From CAVUAN01 sp963739435 (lineage in GTDB: Bacteria > Acidobacteriota > Thermoanaerobaculia > UBA5066 > Gp7-AA6), in contig CAVUAN010000015.1 in the NCBI GenBank assembly GCA_963739435.1, positions 1 to 64,000 of the forward strand: DNA of 64,000 nucleotides. Reading direction: 5' to 3'. This document shows positions 1 through 9,293 of this stretch, in pieces. The notes under the pieces are model-generated. The model worked only from the letters and a program-made list of their open reading frames with translations. It made no database searches and was not told where the DNA came from. A program made the translations under genes and the position numbers. Numbering within the stretch: the stretch's first letter is position 1; the number at the start of each line of letters is the position of its first letter.

Positions 1-1446
1 GGAAAAGGTCGCCATCGGAACGGAGCTGAACTGGACGGGATACTTCCGCGCGGGCTTCGGGGTTGGCGCGGCGGTGCGGTTCGACCTGCGCCACCGCCGT
101 GGGCAGGGCTACGGCGGCCCGCGTGGGCTCGGCCGAAGCCGCGTCGACTCCGACGACCGGCTGCGGGAAGGCCGCCGGCGTCGGAACAACGGGCGCGGGG
201 GAAGCGGCCGGAGGACGGGCCGGCGGCGGCTTGACGGGCGCCGTCTGCTGCGTGGCGTACCATGCCCCTCCCGCCACAAGAGCCAGGATGACGGCCGCCG
301 CGGCGATCCAGGTGCCGCGCCGACCGCTGCGTTCCGTCTCGCCGGGATGGCCCCCGCGGTGCGGCCGGTCTCACGCTGCGAGGGATCGCGGAAGTTCACG
401 ACCTCGAGGCCGCCTCGACCCACGGTCAGGGTGGCTCCGGTCGGAGGCGTCGGCTCCTGCGGGGCGGCGCTCTTGCCAGCGCTCCCGAGGGAGGCGGCGT
501 GATGTGGCTCGGCGTCATCTGCGTCGTGGGAAGGCCCCCGCTCGGCGTCTTGAGCGTCGCGTCGGGGTCGAACGGCTCCGCGCTTCGGATCGCCTCGCGT
601 GCTCGGGTCCGAGGCACGGTCGCGAACCGAGCTGCCCGTCAGCTGCCTGTAGACGGTCGCCAGCTCCTGGTTCAGGGCCTCCATCGAGGCGTAGCGGCTC
701 CCCGGGCTCTTCTCGATCGCCGGGAGACGACGGCCGACAGGGAGGCCGGGACCTCGGATTCGAAGCCTGGATCGGCTCGGGCGCCTCGTTCAGGATGCGG
801 TAGAGCACCGTCGAGAGGTGCTCGCCGCGGAACGGCTTTCGGTTGGTGAACAAGCTCGTACGCGAGGATGCCCGAGCGCGAAGATGTCGGTTCGGCCGTC
901 CAGCGGCTCGCCGCGGATCTGCTCGGGCGCGAGGTAGGCGGACGTGCCGAGGGTGATCCCCGTCTGCGTGAGGTTCGAGGACGTCGCCAGGGACTTGGCG
1001 ATCCCGAAATCCATGATCTTGACCGAGCCGTCTTCGAGGATGCGGATGTTGGCGGGCTTGATGTCGCGGTGAATGATGGAGTGGCGGTGCGCGTAGCCGA
1101 GCCCTTCCGCAACCGCCATCAGGATCTCGACCTTGCGGGGAAGCGAAAGAGGTTCGGCTCTCTTGATCTTCTTGTCGAGGTCCTCGCCGGTCAGGAATTC
1201 CTGGACGATGTAGGGGATCCCGTTCTCGACGCCAAAATCGTAGATCGTCGTGATGTTGCGGTGGTGAAGGTTGCCCGCCAGCTCCGCCTCGCGAAAGAAG
1301 CGGCTCTTCACCTCTTCGTCGTTCAACTGGCAGGTTTTGATGGCGACGGTGCGCTTGATGAAGGGGTCGCGGCCTTTGAAGACGGCGCCGAAGCCGCCGA
1401 CGCCGATCTGCTCGGAAATCTCGTATTTGCCGATCTTGTCTGCCAT
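1..1446 (-). CDS. Ser/Thr protein kinase with membrane anchor and PEGA-like tail (frameshifted, 3' end outside window)
   Basis: This is a eukaryotic-type (Hanks) protein kinase that phosphorylates proteins on Ser/Thr at the inner membrane. The ATG at 1446 opens a clean kinase domain: glycine loop GVGGFG near residue 15, ATP-binding VAIK (K37), catalytic HRDIKPAN (D128), DFG (146-148) and an APE-type LAPEQIRG. Near position 870 the frame breaks after DIFALG; ILAYEL continues in a second frame and TNRKPFRGEH in a third, and further shifts follow before 500. A hydrophobic stretch (WIAAAAVILALVAGG, about 255-300) looks like the single membrane helix. A Pro/Ala linker follows, and the last readable residues (YPVQFSSVPMATF) resemble the start of a PEGA domain. 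The gene runs off the left edge. It is divergent from the lipoprotein gene. The kinase call is secure; the tail is tentative. Confidence 0.85.
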
Positions 1447-1525
1447 GTGAGCCCGAAGGTCGCGACGTCGATTTTAGTCCAAGAGGGTCGGTTCCGCCGT
1501 GCGAAGGTGCGTAAACTGCCGTCTC

Positions 1526-2068
1526 GTGCGGACCGAAGAAAAGGGCTGCCGGCCTCGCGCTGTTCTGCGTCGCGGCGTGCGCCTGCGGCAAGAAGGAGAC
1601 GGCCGGCGGCTCCGGCCAGGCCCGGCGGCCCCGCGGATCGCTCTGGTCCGAAGTTTTCCCCGCCCTCCGACGGCCTTCTGACCGACAGCGCAGATCGACC
1701 GGTACATCGCCGTGCGCCGGGCCGCGCGCGGCCGGACCGAGGCCGACGCGGCGCGGGCGCTCGGCGTCGACCCCGATGAGCACGCCTGGGTGCGGGCGCG
1801 CGCTGCTCGAGGCCATCGTCGCTCTCGACGAGAAGCGGATCCGCGCCTCCTCCTCCGAGACCTACGCGCGCACGCTCGCGCAGCTCCACGAAACGCGCGC
1901 GCGCCGTGCGGGACGCCGCCGACCGCGCGAACCATCGACGAGCAGATTGCGGCCCTCGAAAAGGAGCGCGCGGCGTGGAAGAAGCCGGAGCCGCCCCCTC
2001 CGGCGATCGCGGCCAATGCCCGCCGGGTCGAGAAGCGGCGCGCCGAAATCGACGCCGCGGCGCCGTGA
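1526..2068 (+). CDS. small putative lipoprotein (frameshifted)
   Basis: I do not recognise a family. Piecing frames together gives a short hydrophobic N-terminus with a lipobox-like VAAC (LALFCVAACACGKKE), then a charged helical body containing AQIDRYIAVRRAARGRTEAD, DEHAWVRAR, LLEAIVALDEKRI and, at the end, TIDEQIAALEKERAAWKK with a Pro-rich stretch before the stop at 2066-2068. The body looks alpha-helical and partly coiled-coil. At least three frame changes are needed, so the exact start is uncertain; a GTG at 1526 is the best candidate. The stop overlaps the GTG of the following serine hydrolase (GTGA), suggesting one transcription unit. It is probably an exported, membrane-anchored protein of unknown role. 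Confidence 0.5.
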
Positions 2069-3128
2069 CGCTTTCCGAGTTCCTCCGGGCTGAGATCGAG
2101 TCGGGGCAGTTTCCGGGCGGGTCGGCCCTCGTCGGGACAGCGGACCGCGTCCTCGAGTCGGCCTCCGAAGGCCGCGCGGCAATCCTGCCGGAGGAGGCGG
2201 TTCTGGTGCCGGAGACGCTCTTCGATCTGGCGAGCCTGACGAAGCCTCTGGCGACGGGCGCTCTCTTCGCCCTGTCGGGACTCGATCCGGAGCGACTCTC
2301 CCGGAAGGTTTCTTCCCGCGTGGAAGGCGACGCGCTACGCGGGCGTCACTCTCGAGAAGCTTGCTCACCCACACGTCGGGGCTGCCGGCGTGGTACCCGC
2401 TCTACGCGCGGGGCGAAGGCGCAACGGCCTATCGCCGGACGCTCGCCTCGATCGAGCTCGAAGCGCTGCCCGGGATCCGCCGTGATCTACAGCGACCTGA
2501 ACTTTCTGCTCCTGGGCGACATTCTCGAGCTGCACTACGCGGCTCGCCGCTCGACGCCGCCTTTGCCGAGCTCGTCGCGAAGCCGGCCGGCTCCTCGGCC
2601 CGCTTCCTGCCGCCGGATGCCCGCTCGACCGCGGCGACAGAGGCCGGCGACGCGACCGAGAGAAAGATGACGGCGGATCTCGGCCTCGTCTACCCGCACT
2701 TTCGGACGGGCGTCGTTCGCGGAGAGGTTCACGACGGCAATGCGCTGCGCGCGCGGCGGCGTCGCGGGAAACGCGGGGCTCTTCGGCACCGCCCGCGACG
2801 TGTGGATGCTGGCCCGGACCGTGGCTCGACGCGCCGCTCGCGGCGCTGGGACGGGACCACACGCCGGACTTGGCCGAGGCGCGCGGCCTGGCGTGGCAGG
2901 GCCGCCGCGGCGCCGGCTCCGCCGCGGAGGCGATGTCGGATCGCGCCTTTGGGCACACGGGTTTCACGGGGACCTCCATCTGGATCGATCCGGAACCAGG
3001 CTTGATCGCGGTGCTCCTGACCAATCGTGTGCATCCCGAGGTCCGGGCCGGGAACTTCCACGAGGTCCGCCGGCGGTTCCATTCGCTGCGTGTTTGGCCG
3101 CGACGGGGCGCCCGCCGGGTCGTACTAA
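2065..3128 (+). CDS. serine hydrolase, beta-lactamase/penicillin-binding-protein-like family (frameshifted)
   Basis: This is a class C beta-lactamase-like serine hydrolase (esterase or D-peptidase type). The nucleophile motif SLTK (SxxK) lies in FDLASLTKPLATGALF. The sequence then continues through LTHTSGLPAWYPLY, a YSDLNFLLLGDIL segment in the position of the YxN motif, a GGVAGNAGLFGTARDV segment, and HTGFTGTSIWIDP, where HTG stands for the usual KTG. These segments fall in different frames, so several 1-base shifts (about 2330, 2480, 2530, 2740-2850 and 3090) interrupt the gene. Reading through the last shift gives VFGRDGAPAGSY and a TAA at 3126-3128, just before the thiolase. The substrate cannot be told. 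All catalytic motifs survive, which argues for sequence errors rather than decay. Confidence 0.7.
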
Positions 3129-3150
3129 AATGGCCGTTCGAGGTCACTCC

Positions 3151-4365
3151 ATGGAAGACAAGCAAATCGTGATCCTGGACGGCGCGCGGACTCCCATGGC
3201 GGAGTACAACGGCGCCTTCGCGGACGTCTCGGCGATCGACCTGGCGGTTCACGCGTCGCGGGAGGCCCTCGTCCGCAGCAAAACGGCTGCCTCGGAGATC
3301 GACCACGTGATCTTCGGCAACGCCCAGCAGACCTCCGGCGACGCCATCTACGGTGCCCGGCACGTGGCCTTGAAGTCCGGGATCCCGAAGGAAGTCCCGG
3401 CTCTCACGGTCAACCGGCTCTGCGGTTCCGGCTTCGAGTCGATCCTCCAGGGCGCGCGCCGGATCCTTCTCGGCGAGGCGACGACGGTGCTGGCTGGCGG
3501 CATGGAGAACATGTCGCAGGCGCCCTTCGTCATCCGCGGCGCCCGAAAGGGCTTGAAACTCGGACAGGGCCAGCTCGAGGACTCCCTCATGGTGGCTCTG
3601 CTCGATTCCTACACGGGCCTCTACATGGCGCAGACATCCGACCGCGTGGCCGCCAGGTACGGCATCACCCGGAAGGAGCAGGACGAGTACGCGCTCTCCT
3701 CGCAGCAGCGGGCCGCGGCGGCGTGGGCCGCCTGCCGGCTCTCCGAGGAGGTCGTGCCGGTCGAGGTCAAGAGCGGGCGCAAGACGGTTTCGGTCGGGAA
3801 GGACGATCACCTGCGGCCGGACACGACCCTCGAGGGCCTGGCAGCCCTGCCGGCCTCCTTCGGCAAGGACGGCATGGTCACCGCCGGCAACGCGTCCGGG
3901 ATCGTGGACGGAGCGGCCGCCGTCGTCGTCACTTCGGCCGACAACGCCCGGGCGAAGGGAAGGGCGCCCCTCGGCCGCCTCGTGTCCTGGGCCGTCGTGG
4001 GCTGCGAACCCGAATTGATGGGCCTGGGTCCCGCTCCGGCGGCCCGCGCCGCACTGGAGAAGGCCGGACTCACGAAGGACGACATGGACCTCTGGGAGAT
4101 CAACGAGGCGTTCGCCGGGCAGATTCTGGGAGTCATACGGGAGCTCGGCCTCGATCGCCAGAAGCTCAATGTCAATGGCGGGGCCATCGCCCTCGGCCAT
4201 CCCCTGGCGGCCAGCGGCACCCGCTGCACGTTGACGCTCTTGAAAGAGCTGCGCCGGCGCGGGGAACGCTTCGGCCTGGCCGGAGCTTGCATCGGGGGAG
4301 GCCAGGGCATCGCGGTCGTCGTCGAAGCACTGCCGGCCGCCGGGGCTGCGGGAGCCGTCCGCTGA
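3151..4365 (+). CDS. acetyl-CoA C-acetyltransferase (thiolase)
   Basis: The enzyme condenses two acetyl-CoA to acetoacetyl-CoA, or cleaves 3-ketoacyl-CoA in the reverse direction, in the cytoplasm. The 404-residue protein carries all three thiolase signatures: nucleophile C91 in NRLCGSG, H350 in GGAIALGHPLAASG and C380 in GACIGGGQG. The ATG at 3151 has a GAGG ribosome site 7 bases upstream; an in-frame ATG at 3130 would add seven residues. It opens an operon with a 3-hydroxyacyl-CoA dehydrogenase and an enoyl-CoA hydratase, so together they connect acetyl-CoA with crotonyl-CoA (short-chain fatty-acid turnover, butyrate or polyhydroxybutyrate-type metabolism). Direction is not decided by sequence. 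Confidence 0.93.
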   Translation: MEDKQIVILDGARTPMAEYNGAFADVSAIDLAVHASREALVRSKTAASEIDHVIFGNAQQTSGDAIYGARHVALKSGIPKEVPALTVNRLCGSGFESILQGARRILLGEATTVLAGGMENMSQAPFVIRGARKGLKLGQGQLEDSLMVALLDSYTGLYMAQTSDRVAARYGITRKEQDEYALSSQQRAAAAWAACRLSEEVVPVEVKSGRKTVSVGKDDHLRPDTTLEGLAALPASFGKDGMVTAGNASGIVDGAAAVVVTSADNARAKGRAPLGRLVSWAVVGCEPELMGLGPAPAARAALEKAGLTKDDMDLWEINEAFAGQILGVIRELGLDRQKLNVNGGAIALGHPLAASGTRCTLTLLKELRRRGERFGLAGACIGGGQGIAVVVEALPAAGAAGAVR

Positions 4366-4724
4366 ACTGGACGGAGCGCATTCTGTCCTTTCCCGTCCGC
4401 GCTGCCGCGGTGCAGGACTTCCTGCAGGATCTGAAGGCGAACGGCTCGGCCGACCTGAACGCCGTGATGACGACTTTGAACGACGGAGGCCTCTGCCGGG
4501 AAACACTCGAGCGCTGGAGGGAGAAGGGTTGGGTGGACGTGGCTCGGTCGATGCCTCTCGTGGCTCTGCGAGGCGAGCGGTTCTCGAGGGATCTCACCCT
4601 GCGTGTCTTCTGCGGGGAAGCGCCGGAGGAGGAGCCGGTCAGTCCGGCACCGGAGGCGGAGGCGAACGCAACCATGGCGGCATCCGAAACGACGGAGGAG
4701 CGACAGACCGATGACAATCCATAA
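4362..4724 (+). CDS. conserved-looking small protein of unknown function
   Basis: I do not recognise this protein of about 100-120 residues. It lies between the thiolase and the dehydrogenase and overlaps both: its likely start overlaps the thiolase stop and its last 14 bases overlap the next gene. A CTG at 4362 follows GGGAG by 7 bases; a GTG at 4410 is the alternative. The sequence is a compact helical module (VQDFLQDLKANGSADLNAV, then CRETLERWREKGWVDVA) followed by an acidic, Ala/Glu/Pro-rich tail. There is no signal peptide or membrane segment. Tight coupling on both sides suggests it acts with the CoA enzymes, but no function can be assigned. Confidence 0.55.
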   Translation: MNWTERILSFPVRAAAVQDFLQDLKANGSADLNAVMTTLNDGGLCRETLERWREKGWVDVARSMPLVALRGERFSRDLTLRVFCGEAPEEEPVSPAPEAEANATMAASETTEERQTDDNP

Positions 4725-5571
4725 GGTGGGCGTTCTCGGCGCCGGGCTCATGGGCGCGGGAATCGCCGAAGTTGCCGCGAAGGCCGGTTACACGACCGTC
4801 GTGCGCGAGGTGTCCGAGGATCTCGCCCGGAAGGGCCTCGCGCGCATCGACGCTTCCATGGCCAAGGCCGTCGAGAAGGGAAAGCTCTCGGCCGCCGACC
4901 GGGATGCCGCGAAGGGGCGTCTCACGACGACGACGCGGCTGGCCGATCTGTCCGACTGCGACATCCTCGTCGAAGCGATCATCGAGAACCTGGACGTCAA
5001 AAGGGACACGTATCGCGAGCTCGACAAGCTCTGCAAGGCGAGCACGATCTTCTGCTCCAATACGTCGTCTCTCACGATCACGGAGATGTCGGCGGCGACG
5101 CAACGGCCCGACCGGTTCGCCGGCCTGCACTTCTTCAACCCGGTGCCGGTCATGAAGCTCGTCGAGGTGGTCCGGACGATCGCGACATCGGACGCAACCG
5201 GGGAAGCCGTCTTCGGATTCGCGCAGTCGCTCGGCAAGGAGCCGATCCGCACCCGCGACAACTCGGGCTTCATCGTGAACCGGCTGCTCGTGCCCTATCT
5301 GCTCGATGCGGTCCGGGCGCTCGAGGAGGGGGTCGGGACGAAGGAAGACATCGACAAGGGCATGGAGCTCGGGTGCGGCCATCCGATGGGACCCCTGAAG
5401 CTGCTCGACTTCGTGGGCCTCGATACCACGTACGCGATCTCGGAGATCATGTTCCTCGAGTACCGCGAGAAGCGATTCGCGCCCCCGCCCCTCCTCAAGC
5501 GCATGGTTCTGGCCGGACGGTACGGAAAGAAATCGGGCAGGGGCTTCTACGAATACGGAGGCGGGAAGTGA
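4711..5571 (+). CDS. 3-hydroxybutyryl-CoA dehydrogenase
   Basis: This NAD(P)-dependent enzyme interconverts acetoacetyl-CoA and 3-hydroxybutyryl-CoA. The protein has 286 residues, the usual length for the single-domain-pair form. It begins with a Rossmann fold (VGVLGAGLMGAGIAEVAAKAG), carries the catalytic histidine motif GLHFFNPVPVMKLVEVV, and has the C-terminal dehydrogenase domain with DNSGFIVNRLL and the ending KKSGRGFYEY. The ATG at 4711 lies inside the end of the unknown upstream gene, and the stop overlaps the GTG of the crotonase gene by 4 bases, so translation is probably coupled. It supplies the second step of the acetyl-CoA to crotonyl-CoA route. Confidence 0.93.
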   Translation: MTIHKVGVLGAGLMGAGIAEVAAKAGYTTVVREVSEDLARKGLARIDASMAKAVEKGKLSAADRDAAKGRLTTTTRLADLSDCDILVEAIIENLDVKRDTYRELDKLCKASTIFCSNTSSLTITEMSAATQRPDRFAGLHFFNPVPVMKLVEVVRTIATSDATGEAVFGFAQSLGKEPIRTRDNSGFIVNRLLVPYLLDAVRALEEGVGTKEDIDKGMELGCGHPMGPLKLLDFVGLDTTYAISEIMFLEYREKRFAPPPLLKRMVLAGRYGKKSGRGFYEYGGGK

Positions 5572-6350
5572 GCGGCTTCGTTCGCGTCGAGACAGTCGAG
5601 GGCGTGCGCACGATTACGGTGAACCGCCCCGAAAAGCTGAATGCCTTGAACGCCGTGGTCCTGGGCGAGCTCGATGCGGCTGTCGCCGGGGCCGAAGCGG
5701 ACGCCTCCCTGCGGTGCGTGATCGTCACGGGAGCGGGGGAGAAGGCCTTCATCGCGGGCGCCGACATCGGGGAGCTCGTCCAGCTCGGCCCCGTCGGGGG
5801 GCGAGAGCACGCGCGGCAAGGGCAGGCGGTCGTCGGGCGGATCGAGCGTCTGCCCGTGCCTTCGATCGCGGCGATCAACGGCTTCGCCTACGGCGGAGGG
5901 CTGGAGCTCGCCATGGCGTGCACGCTGCGCGTCGCCTCCGAGAACGCCCGAATGGGCCTGCCCGAGACCTCCCTCGGGATCATCCCCGGCTATGGGGGCA
6001 CACAGAGGCTCGCGAGGCACGTCGGACGGGCCAGGGCTCTCGAGCTCGTCCTGACCGCGGAGAAGGGAATCACGGCTGCCGAGGCGCACCGGATCGGCCT
6101 CGTCAATCAGGTGGTGCCGGTCGGGCAGGCGCATGCCGCAGCCGTGGCGCTTGCGCGAAAGATCGCGGCCAACGGCCCCGTGGCAGTTCGGTACGCGATG
6201 GAGGCGATCCGCACGGGCCTCGACATGACGCTTGCAGACGGCCAGGTCTTCGAGGCCACCCTCTTCGGCCTGTGCGCGGCGACGGAGGACATGAAGGAAG
6301 GCATGACCGCCTTTCTCGAGAAGCGGCCCGCGCGCTTCACGGGCCGTTGA
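5568..6350 (+). CDS. enoyl-CoA hydratase (crotonase family)
   Basis: The enzyme hydrates crotonyl-CoA to 3-hydroxybutyryl-CoA or runs the reverse dehydration. It has 260 residues. Both catalytic acids of true hydratases are present at the right spacing: E113 in GGGLELAMAC and E133 in GLPETSLGIIPGYGGTQR, with the oxyanion-hole segment AFIAGADIGEL upstream. The GTG start at 5568 overlaps the preceding TGA (GTGA). Together with the thiolase and dehydrogenase it completes a three-step C4-CoA module. The chain-length preference cannot be read from the sequence. Confidence 0.92.
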   Translation: MSGFVRVETVEGVRTITVNRPEKLNALNAVVLGELDAAVAGAEADASLRCVIVTGAGEKAFIAGADIGELVQLGPVGGREHARQGQAVVGRIERLPVPSIAAINGFAYGGGLELAMACTLRVASENARMGLPETSLGIIPGYGGTQRLARHVGRARALELVLTAEKGITAAEAHRIGLVNQVVPVGQAHAAAVALARKIAANGPVAVRYAMEAIRTGLDMTLADGQVFEATLFGLCAATEDMKEGMTAFLEKRPARFTGR

Positions 6351-6398
6351 TTGAAATAGCCAAGAGGGAGGCTTAGACTGAAGAGGAGCGAAGCCGCC

Positions 6399-7649
6399 GT
6401 GCACCCCCCGGAATCTGACCTTATCTACGACTGGAACCGGGCCGGAGGCGCGGTTTTGCCCGCACGCGGGAAAGTCCAATTGGACGACGAGACCCTGCGC
6501 GATGGCCTCCAGTCGCCATCGGTCAAGAGCCCGTCGCTCGACCACAAGGTGCGCATTCTTCACCTCATGGAGTCCCTCGGCATCGACTCGGCTGACATCG
6601 GCCTGCCGGGAGCCGGGCCGCACGTCGTGGCGACCGTGACACGTCTGGCGCGCGAGATCGTCGACTCGAAGATGAAGCTCCGGCCCAACTGCGCAGCGCG
6701 AACGGTCGCCGCGGACATCGTGCCGATCGTCGAGATCTCGCAGAAAGTCGGCATCCCCATCGAGGTCGCTTGTTTCATCGGATCCTCCCCGATCCGCCAG
6801 TACGCCGAGGACTGGGACCTGGACCGGATGGTGCGCCTGACCGAAGAGGCCGTCTCGCTGGCGGTCCGGGAAGGCCTCCCCGTGATGTACGTCACGGAGG
6901 ACACGACGCGCGCCCATCCGGACCACATCCGGCGGATGTACACGGCCGCGATCCGAGCGGGGGCGCGGCGCGTCTGTGTGTGCGACACGGTCGGCCATGC
7001 GACTCCCAACGGCGTCCAGAATCTGATCCGCTTCGTCTGCGGCCTGGTTGCAGAGATCAACCCCGATGTCCAGGTGGACTGGCACGGCCACCAGGACAGA
7101 GGCCTCGGCGTCACCAACGCCCTCTGGGCTCTCGAGGCCGGGGCGCACCGCGTCCATGCCTGCGCGATCGGCATCGGAGAGCGCGTGGGCAACACGCCGA
7201 TGGACCAGCTCCTCGTGAACCTGCAGCTCTTGGGCTGGATCGACCGCGACCTCTCGAAGCTCCACGAGTACTGCGAGCTCGTCTCCCGCGCAACCGGCGT
7301 TCCGATCCCCGACAACTACCCGATCGTCGGACGCGACGCTTTCCGCACCGGGACGGGAGTCCACGCGGCGGCCATCATCAAGGCGCGCAAGAAGGGCGAC
7401 GATTGGCTGGCGGACCGGGTGTACTCCGGCGTGCCCGCCGCGATGGTCGGACGCCGCCAGACGATCGAGGTCGGCCCGATGAGCGGGTTGTCCAACGTGC
7501 AGTGCTGGCTCGAGAACCACGGAATCGAGCCCCGACCGGAATTGACGGACGCCATCTTCCGCCGCGCCAAGCAGAGCGACCAGGTGCTTTCCGACGAGGA
7601 CATCCTCGCCGCCGTGCAGGCTTTCGCTGCCACGCCCGTCGCCCACTAA
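6399..7649 (+). CDS. DRE-TIM metallolyase, 2-isopropylmalate/homocitrate synthase-like
   Basis: The enzyme belongs to the aldolase-type TIM-barrel family that joins acetyl-CoA to a 2-oxoacid, or cleaves HMG-CoA. The 416-residue protein has the catalytic DETLRDGLQ (R34, D35) near the start, the metal-ligand pair in WHGHQDRG (H229, H231) and GIGERVGNTPMDQLL. The RDGLQ wording is more like HMG-CoA lyase, while GIGERVGN is typical of isopropylmalate, homocitrate and citramalate synthases. There is no C-terminal LeuA regulatory domain. The GTG start follows GAGGAG by about 10 bases. It follows the crotonase gene by 48 bases and probably shares its transcript, so a role in CoA/branched-acid metabolism is as likely as leucine synthesis. 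Substrate is open. Confidence 0.75.
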   Translation: MHPPESDLIYDWNRAGGAVLPARGKVQLDDETLRDGLQSPSVKSPSLDHKVRILHLMESLGIDSADIGLPGAGPHVVATVTRLAREIVDSKMKLRPNCAARTVAADIVPIVEISQKVGIPIEVACFIGSSPIRQYAEDWDLDRMVRLTEEAVSLAVREGLPVMYVTEDTTRAHPDHIRRMYTAAIRAGARRVCVCDTVGHATPNGVQNLIRFVCGLVAEINPDVQVDWHGHQDRGLGVTNALWALEAGAHRVHACAIGIGERVGNTPMDQLLVNLQLLGWIDRDLSKLHEYCELVSRATGVPIPDNYPIVGRDAFRTGTGVHAAAIIKARKKGDDWLADRVYSGVPAAMVGRRQTIEVGPMSGLSNVQCWLENHGIEPRPELTDAIFRRAKQSDQVLSDEDILAAVQAFAATPVAH

Positions 7650-7716
7650 ACGGCCCGCGCCTTCCGCGCGGAAGGCTCCCCGGCGGGGCGGCGTAAGCGA
7701 CCTGTGGCTGCGATCC

Positions 7717-8595
7717 GTGCCGGCCTACTGCGATCATCTCGCCGTCGAGCGCGGCCTTTCTCCCGCGAGTGTCGAGGCCTACCGGAGAGACCTTGCGGGG
7801 TTCTGCGCCTGGCTCGATCGCGAGAGGGGAAGGCCCGACAAAGAGGCACTGCGCCGCTACCTGCGGGCCCTGCGCGAACGGGGCCTCTCCTCCCGCTCCG
7901 CGGCGCGGGCGCTCTCAGCCCTGCGGGGATTCTTTGCTTTCGCATGCGCCTCGCTCGGCTGGAAGGAGGACCCGACGGCGAATCTCGTCAGCCCCCGGGC
8001 GGGTCTCTCCCTACCCAAGGCGATCTCCGAAGAGGAAGTCGATGCCCTGCTCGCCGCTCCGGACGCGGCGACACCCCTCGGCCTGAGGGACCGGGCGATG
8101 CTGGAGCTGCTCTACGCGTCGGGCCTGCGAGTCTCCGAGATCGTCCAGCTGCCGCGGGACAGGGTGGACCTCGACCAGGCGTTCCTGCGGGTGACCGGGA
8201 AGGGCGGCAAGGAACGGCTGACCCCTTTCGGCAAGTCGGCGGCCCGGTGGCTGCGGCGGTACCTCGCGGAGGCCCGGCCGGGCCTCGACCGCCGCCGCTC
8301 GCCGGCCCTCTTTCTCTCGGCGCGCGGGGGCGCGATGACGCGGCAGAGGTTCTGGCAATTGATCGAGCGGTACGGCCGCGCGGCCGGAATCCGGGGCCGC
8401 CTGTCGCCGCATTCCCTGCGCCACTCCTTCGCGACACACCTCCTCGAGCACGGCGCGGACCTGCGCGCCCTCCAGATGATGCTGGGCCATTCCGACATCG
8501 CGACAACACAGGTGTACACACAGGTCTCTCGGTCGCGCCTGCGCGGCGTGTACGACCGTTACCACCCGCGGGCCGGGCGCAAGGCCAGCCGGTGA
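7717..8595 (+). CDS. tyrosine recombinase, XerC/XerD type
   Basis: This is a site-specific tyrosine recombinase of about 292 residues, the size of chromosome-dimer-resolving Xer proteins. It has an N-terminal SAM-like core-binding domain (DHLAVERGLSPASVEAYRRD) and a catalytic domain with all six active residues: R138 (SGLRVSE), K162 (GKGGKER), H232 and R235 (HSLRHSF), H258 (LGHSD) and the nucleophile Y267 (VYTQV). The start is uncertain because the frame is open further upstream (LWLRSVPAYCDHL); GTG 7717 is used. No attachment site, excisionase or phage gene is nearby, so a housekeeping Xer role is more likely than an integrase of a mobile element. Confidence 0.88.
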   Translation: MPAYCDHLAVERGLSPASVEAYRRDLAGFCAWLDRERGRPDKEALRRYLRALRERGLSSRSAARALSALRGFFAFACASLGWKEDPTANLVSPRAGLSLPKAISEEEVDALLAAPDAATPLGLRDRAMLELLYASGLRVSEIVQLPRDRVDLDQAFLRVTGKGGKERLTPFGKSAARWLRRYLAEARPGLDRRRSPALFLSARGGAMTRQRFWQLIERYGRAAGIRGRLSPHSLRHSFATHLLEHGADLRALQMMLGHSDIATTQVYTQVSRSRLRGVYDRYHPRAGRKASR

Positions 8596-9293
8596 TCGCC
8601 AGGGCGTGGAGCAAAGTGCGGCTGGCTCTCCTGATCGGCGTGCTCCTGTGCGCGGAGCCGGCCCGCGCCGACCTCGTCGTCTTCGAGGATGGCCGCGTGG
8701 TCAAGGCAACCTCGTGGCGACTCGGGACCGACACGATCGAGATCGGCCTGCCCGGCGGCGGCAGCTTCACGGCCGATCTCGCGAGGGTGGACCGAATCGT
8801 AGAGGATGAGGTCGTCTCGAAAGAAGAAGTCGCCCGGGAACTGCCGCGGCTGCCCGCCGTCGCCTACGACCTGTCGTACCGGCCCGACCGCAAGCCCCTC
8901 TTCGCGACGCCCTGGAACGCTCTGATCGAGCGCGAGGCGAAACGCCAGGACGTGGACGCCGCTCTCGTGTCGGCGGTCATCCGGGCGGAGTCGAACGGGA
9001 ACCCGCGCAGCGTCTCGCGGAAGGGAGCTCGGGGACTCATGCAGCTGATGCCCGCCACGGCGCGGCGCTTGAAGGTCGCCTACCCGTTCGACCCGATGGA
9101 GAACGTGCGGGGTGGCGTGCAGTACTTGAAGGAGCTGGCCCGGCGTTTCGAAAACGACCCCGAGCTCGTCCTGGCGGCGTACAACGCCGGAGAAGCCGCT
9201 GTTGCGAGCTTCGGCGGCGTCCCGCCGTACCGCGAAACGGTCGGGTACGTGAAGCGCATTCTCGGCTGGTGGACGCCGGCGGCGGCGCCATGA
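8592..9293 (+). CDS. exported lytic transglycosylase (SLT domain)
   Basis: The enzyme cleaves peptidoglycan glycan strands in the periplasm. The 233-residue product begins with a signal peptide (VRLALLIGVLLCAEPARA). A short beta-rich module follows (about residues 28-60: LVVFEDGRVVKATSWRLG, then GGGSFTADLARVDRIVE), and then an SLT domain with catalytic E133 in VIRAESNGNP, GARGLMQLMPATA and LAAYNAGE. The GTG start overlaps the recombinase stop (GTGA) and its stop overlaps the following ATG (ATGA). The N-terminal module probably helps bind wall or envelope partners; that is inference. Confidence 0.88.
   Translation: MIARAWSKVRLALLIGVLLCAEPARADLVVFEDGRVVKATSWRLGTDTIEIGLPGGGSFTADLARVDRIVEDEVVSKEEVARELPRLPAVAYDLSYRPDRKPLFATPWNALIEREAKRQDVDAALVSAVIRAESNGNPRSVSRKGARGLMQLMPATARRLKVAYPFDPMENVRGGVQYLKELARRFENDPELVLAAYNAGEAAVASFGGVPPYRETVGYVKRILGWWTPAAAP

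Noticed and set aside
7717..8595. Phage or island integrase
   Set aside because: The recombinase has Xer size and motifs, no tRNA or att repeats flank it, and the neighbours are ordinary chromosomal genes.
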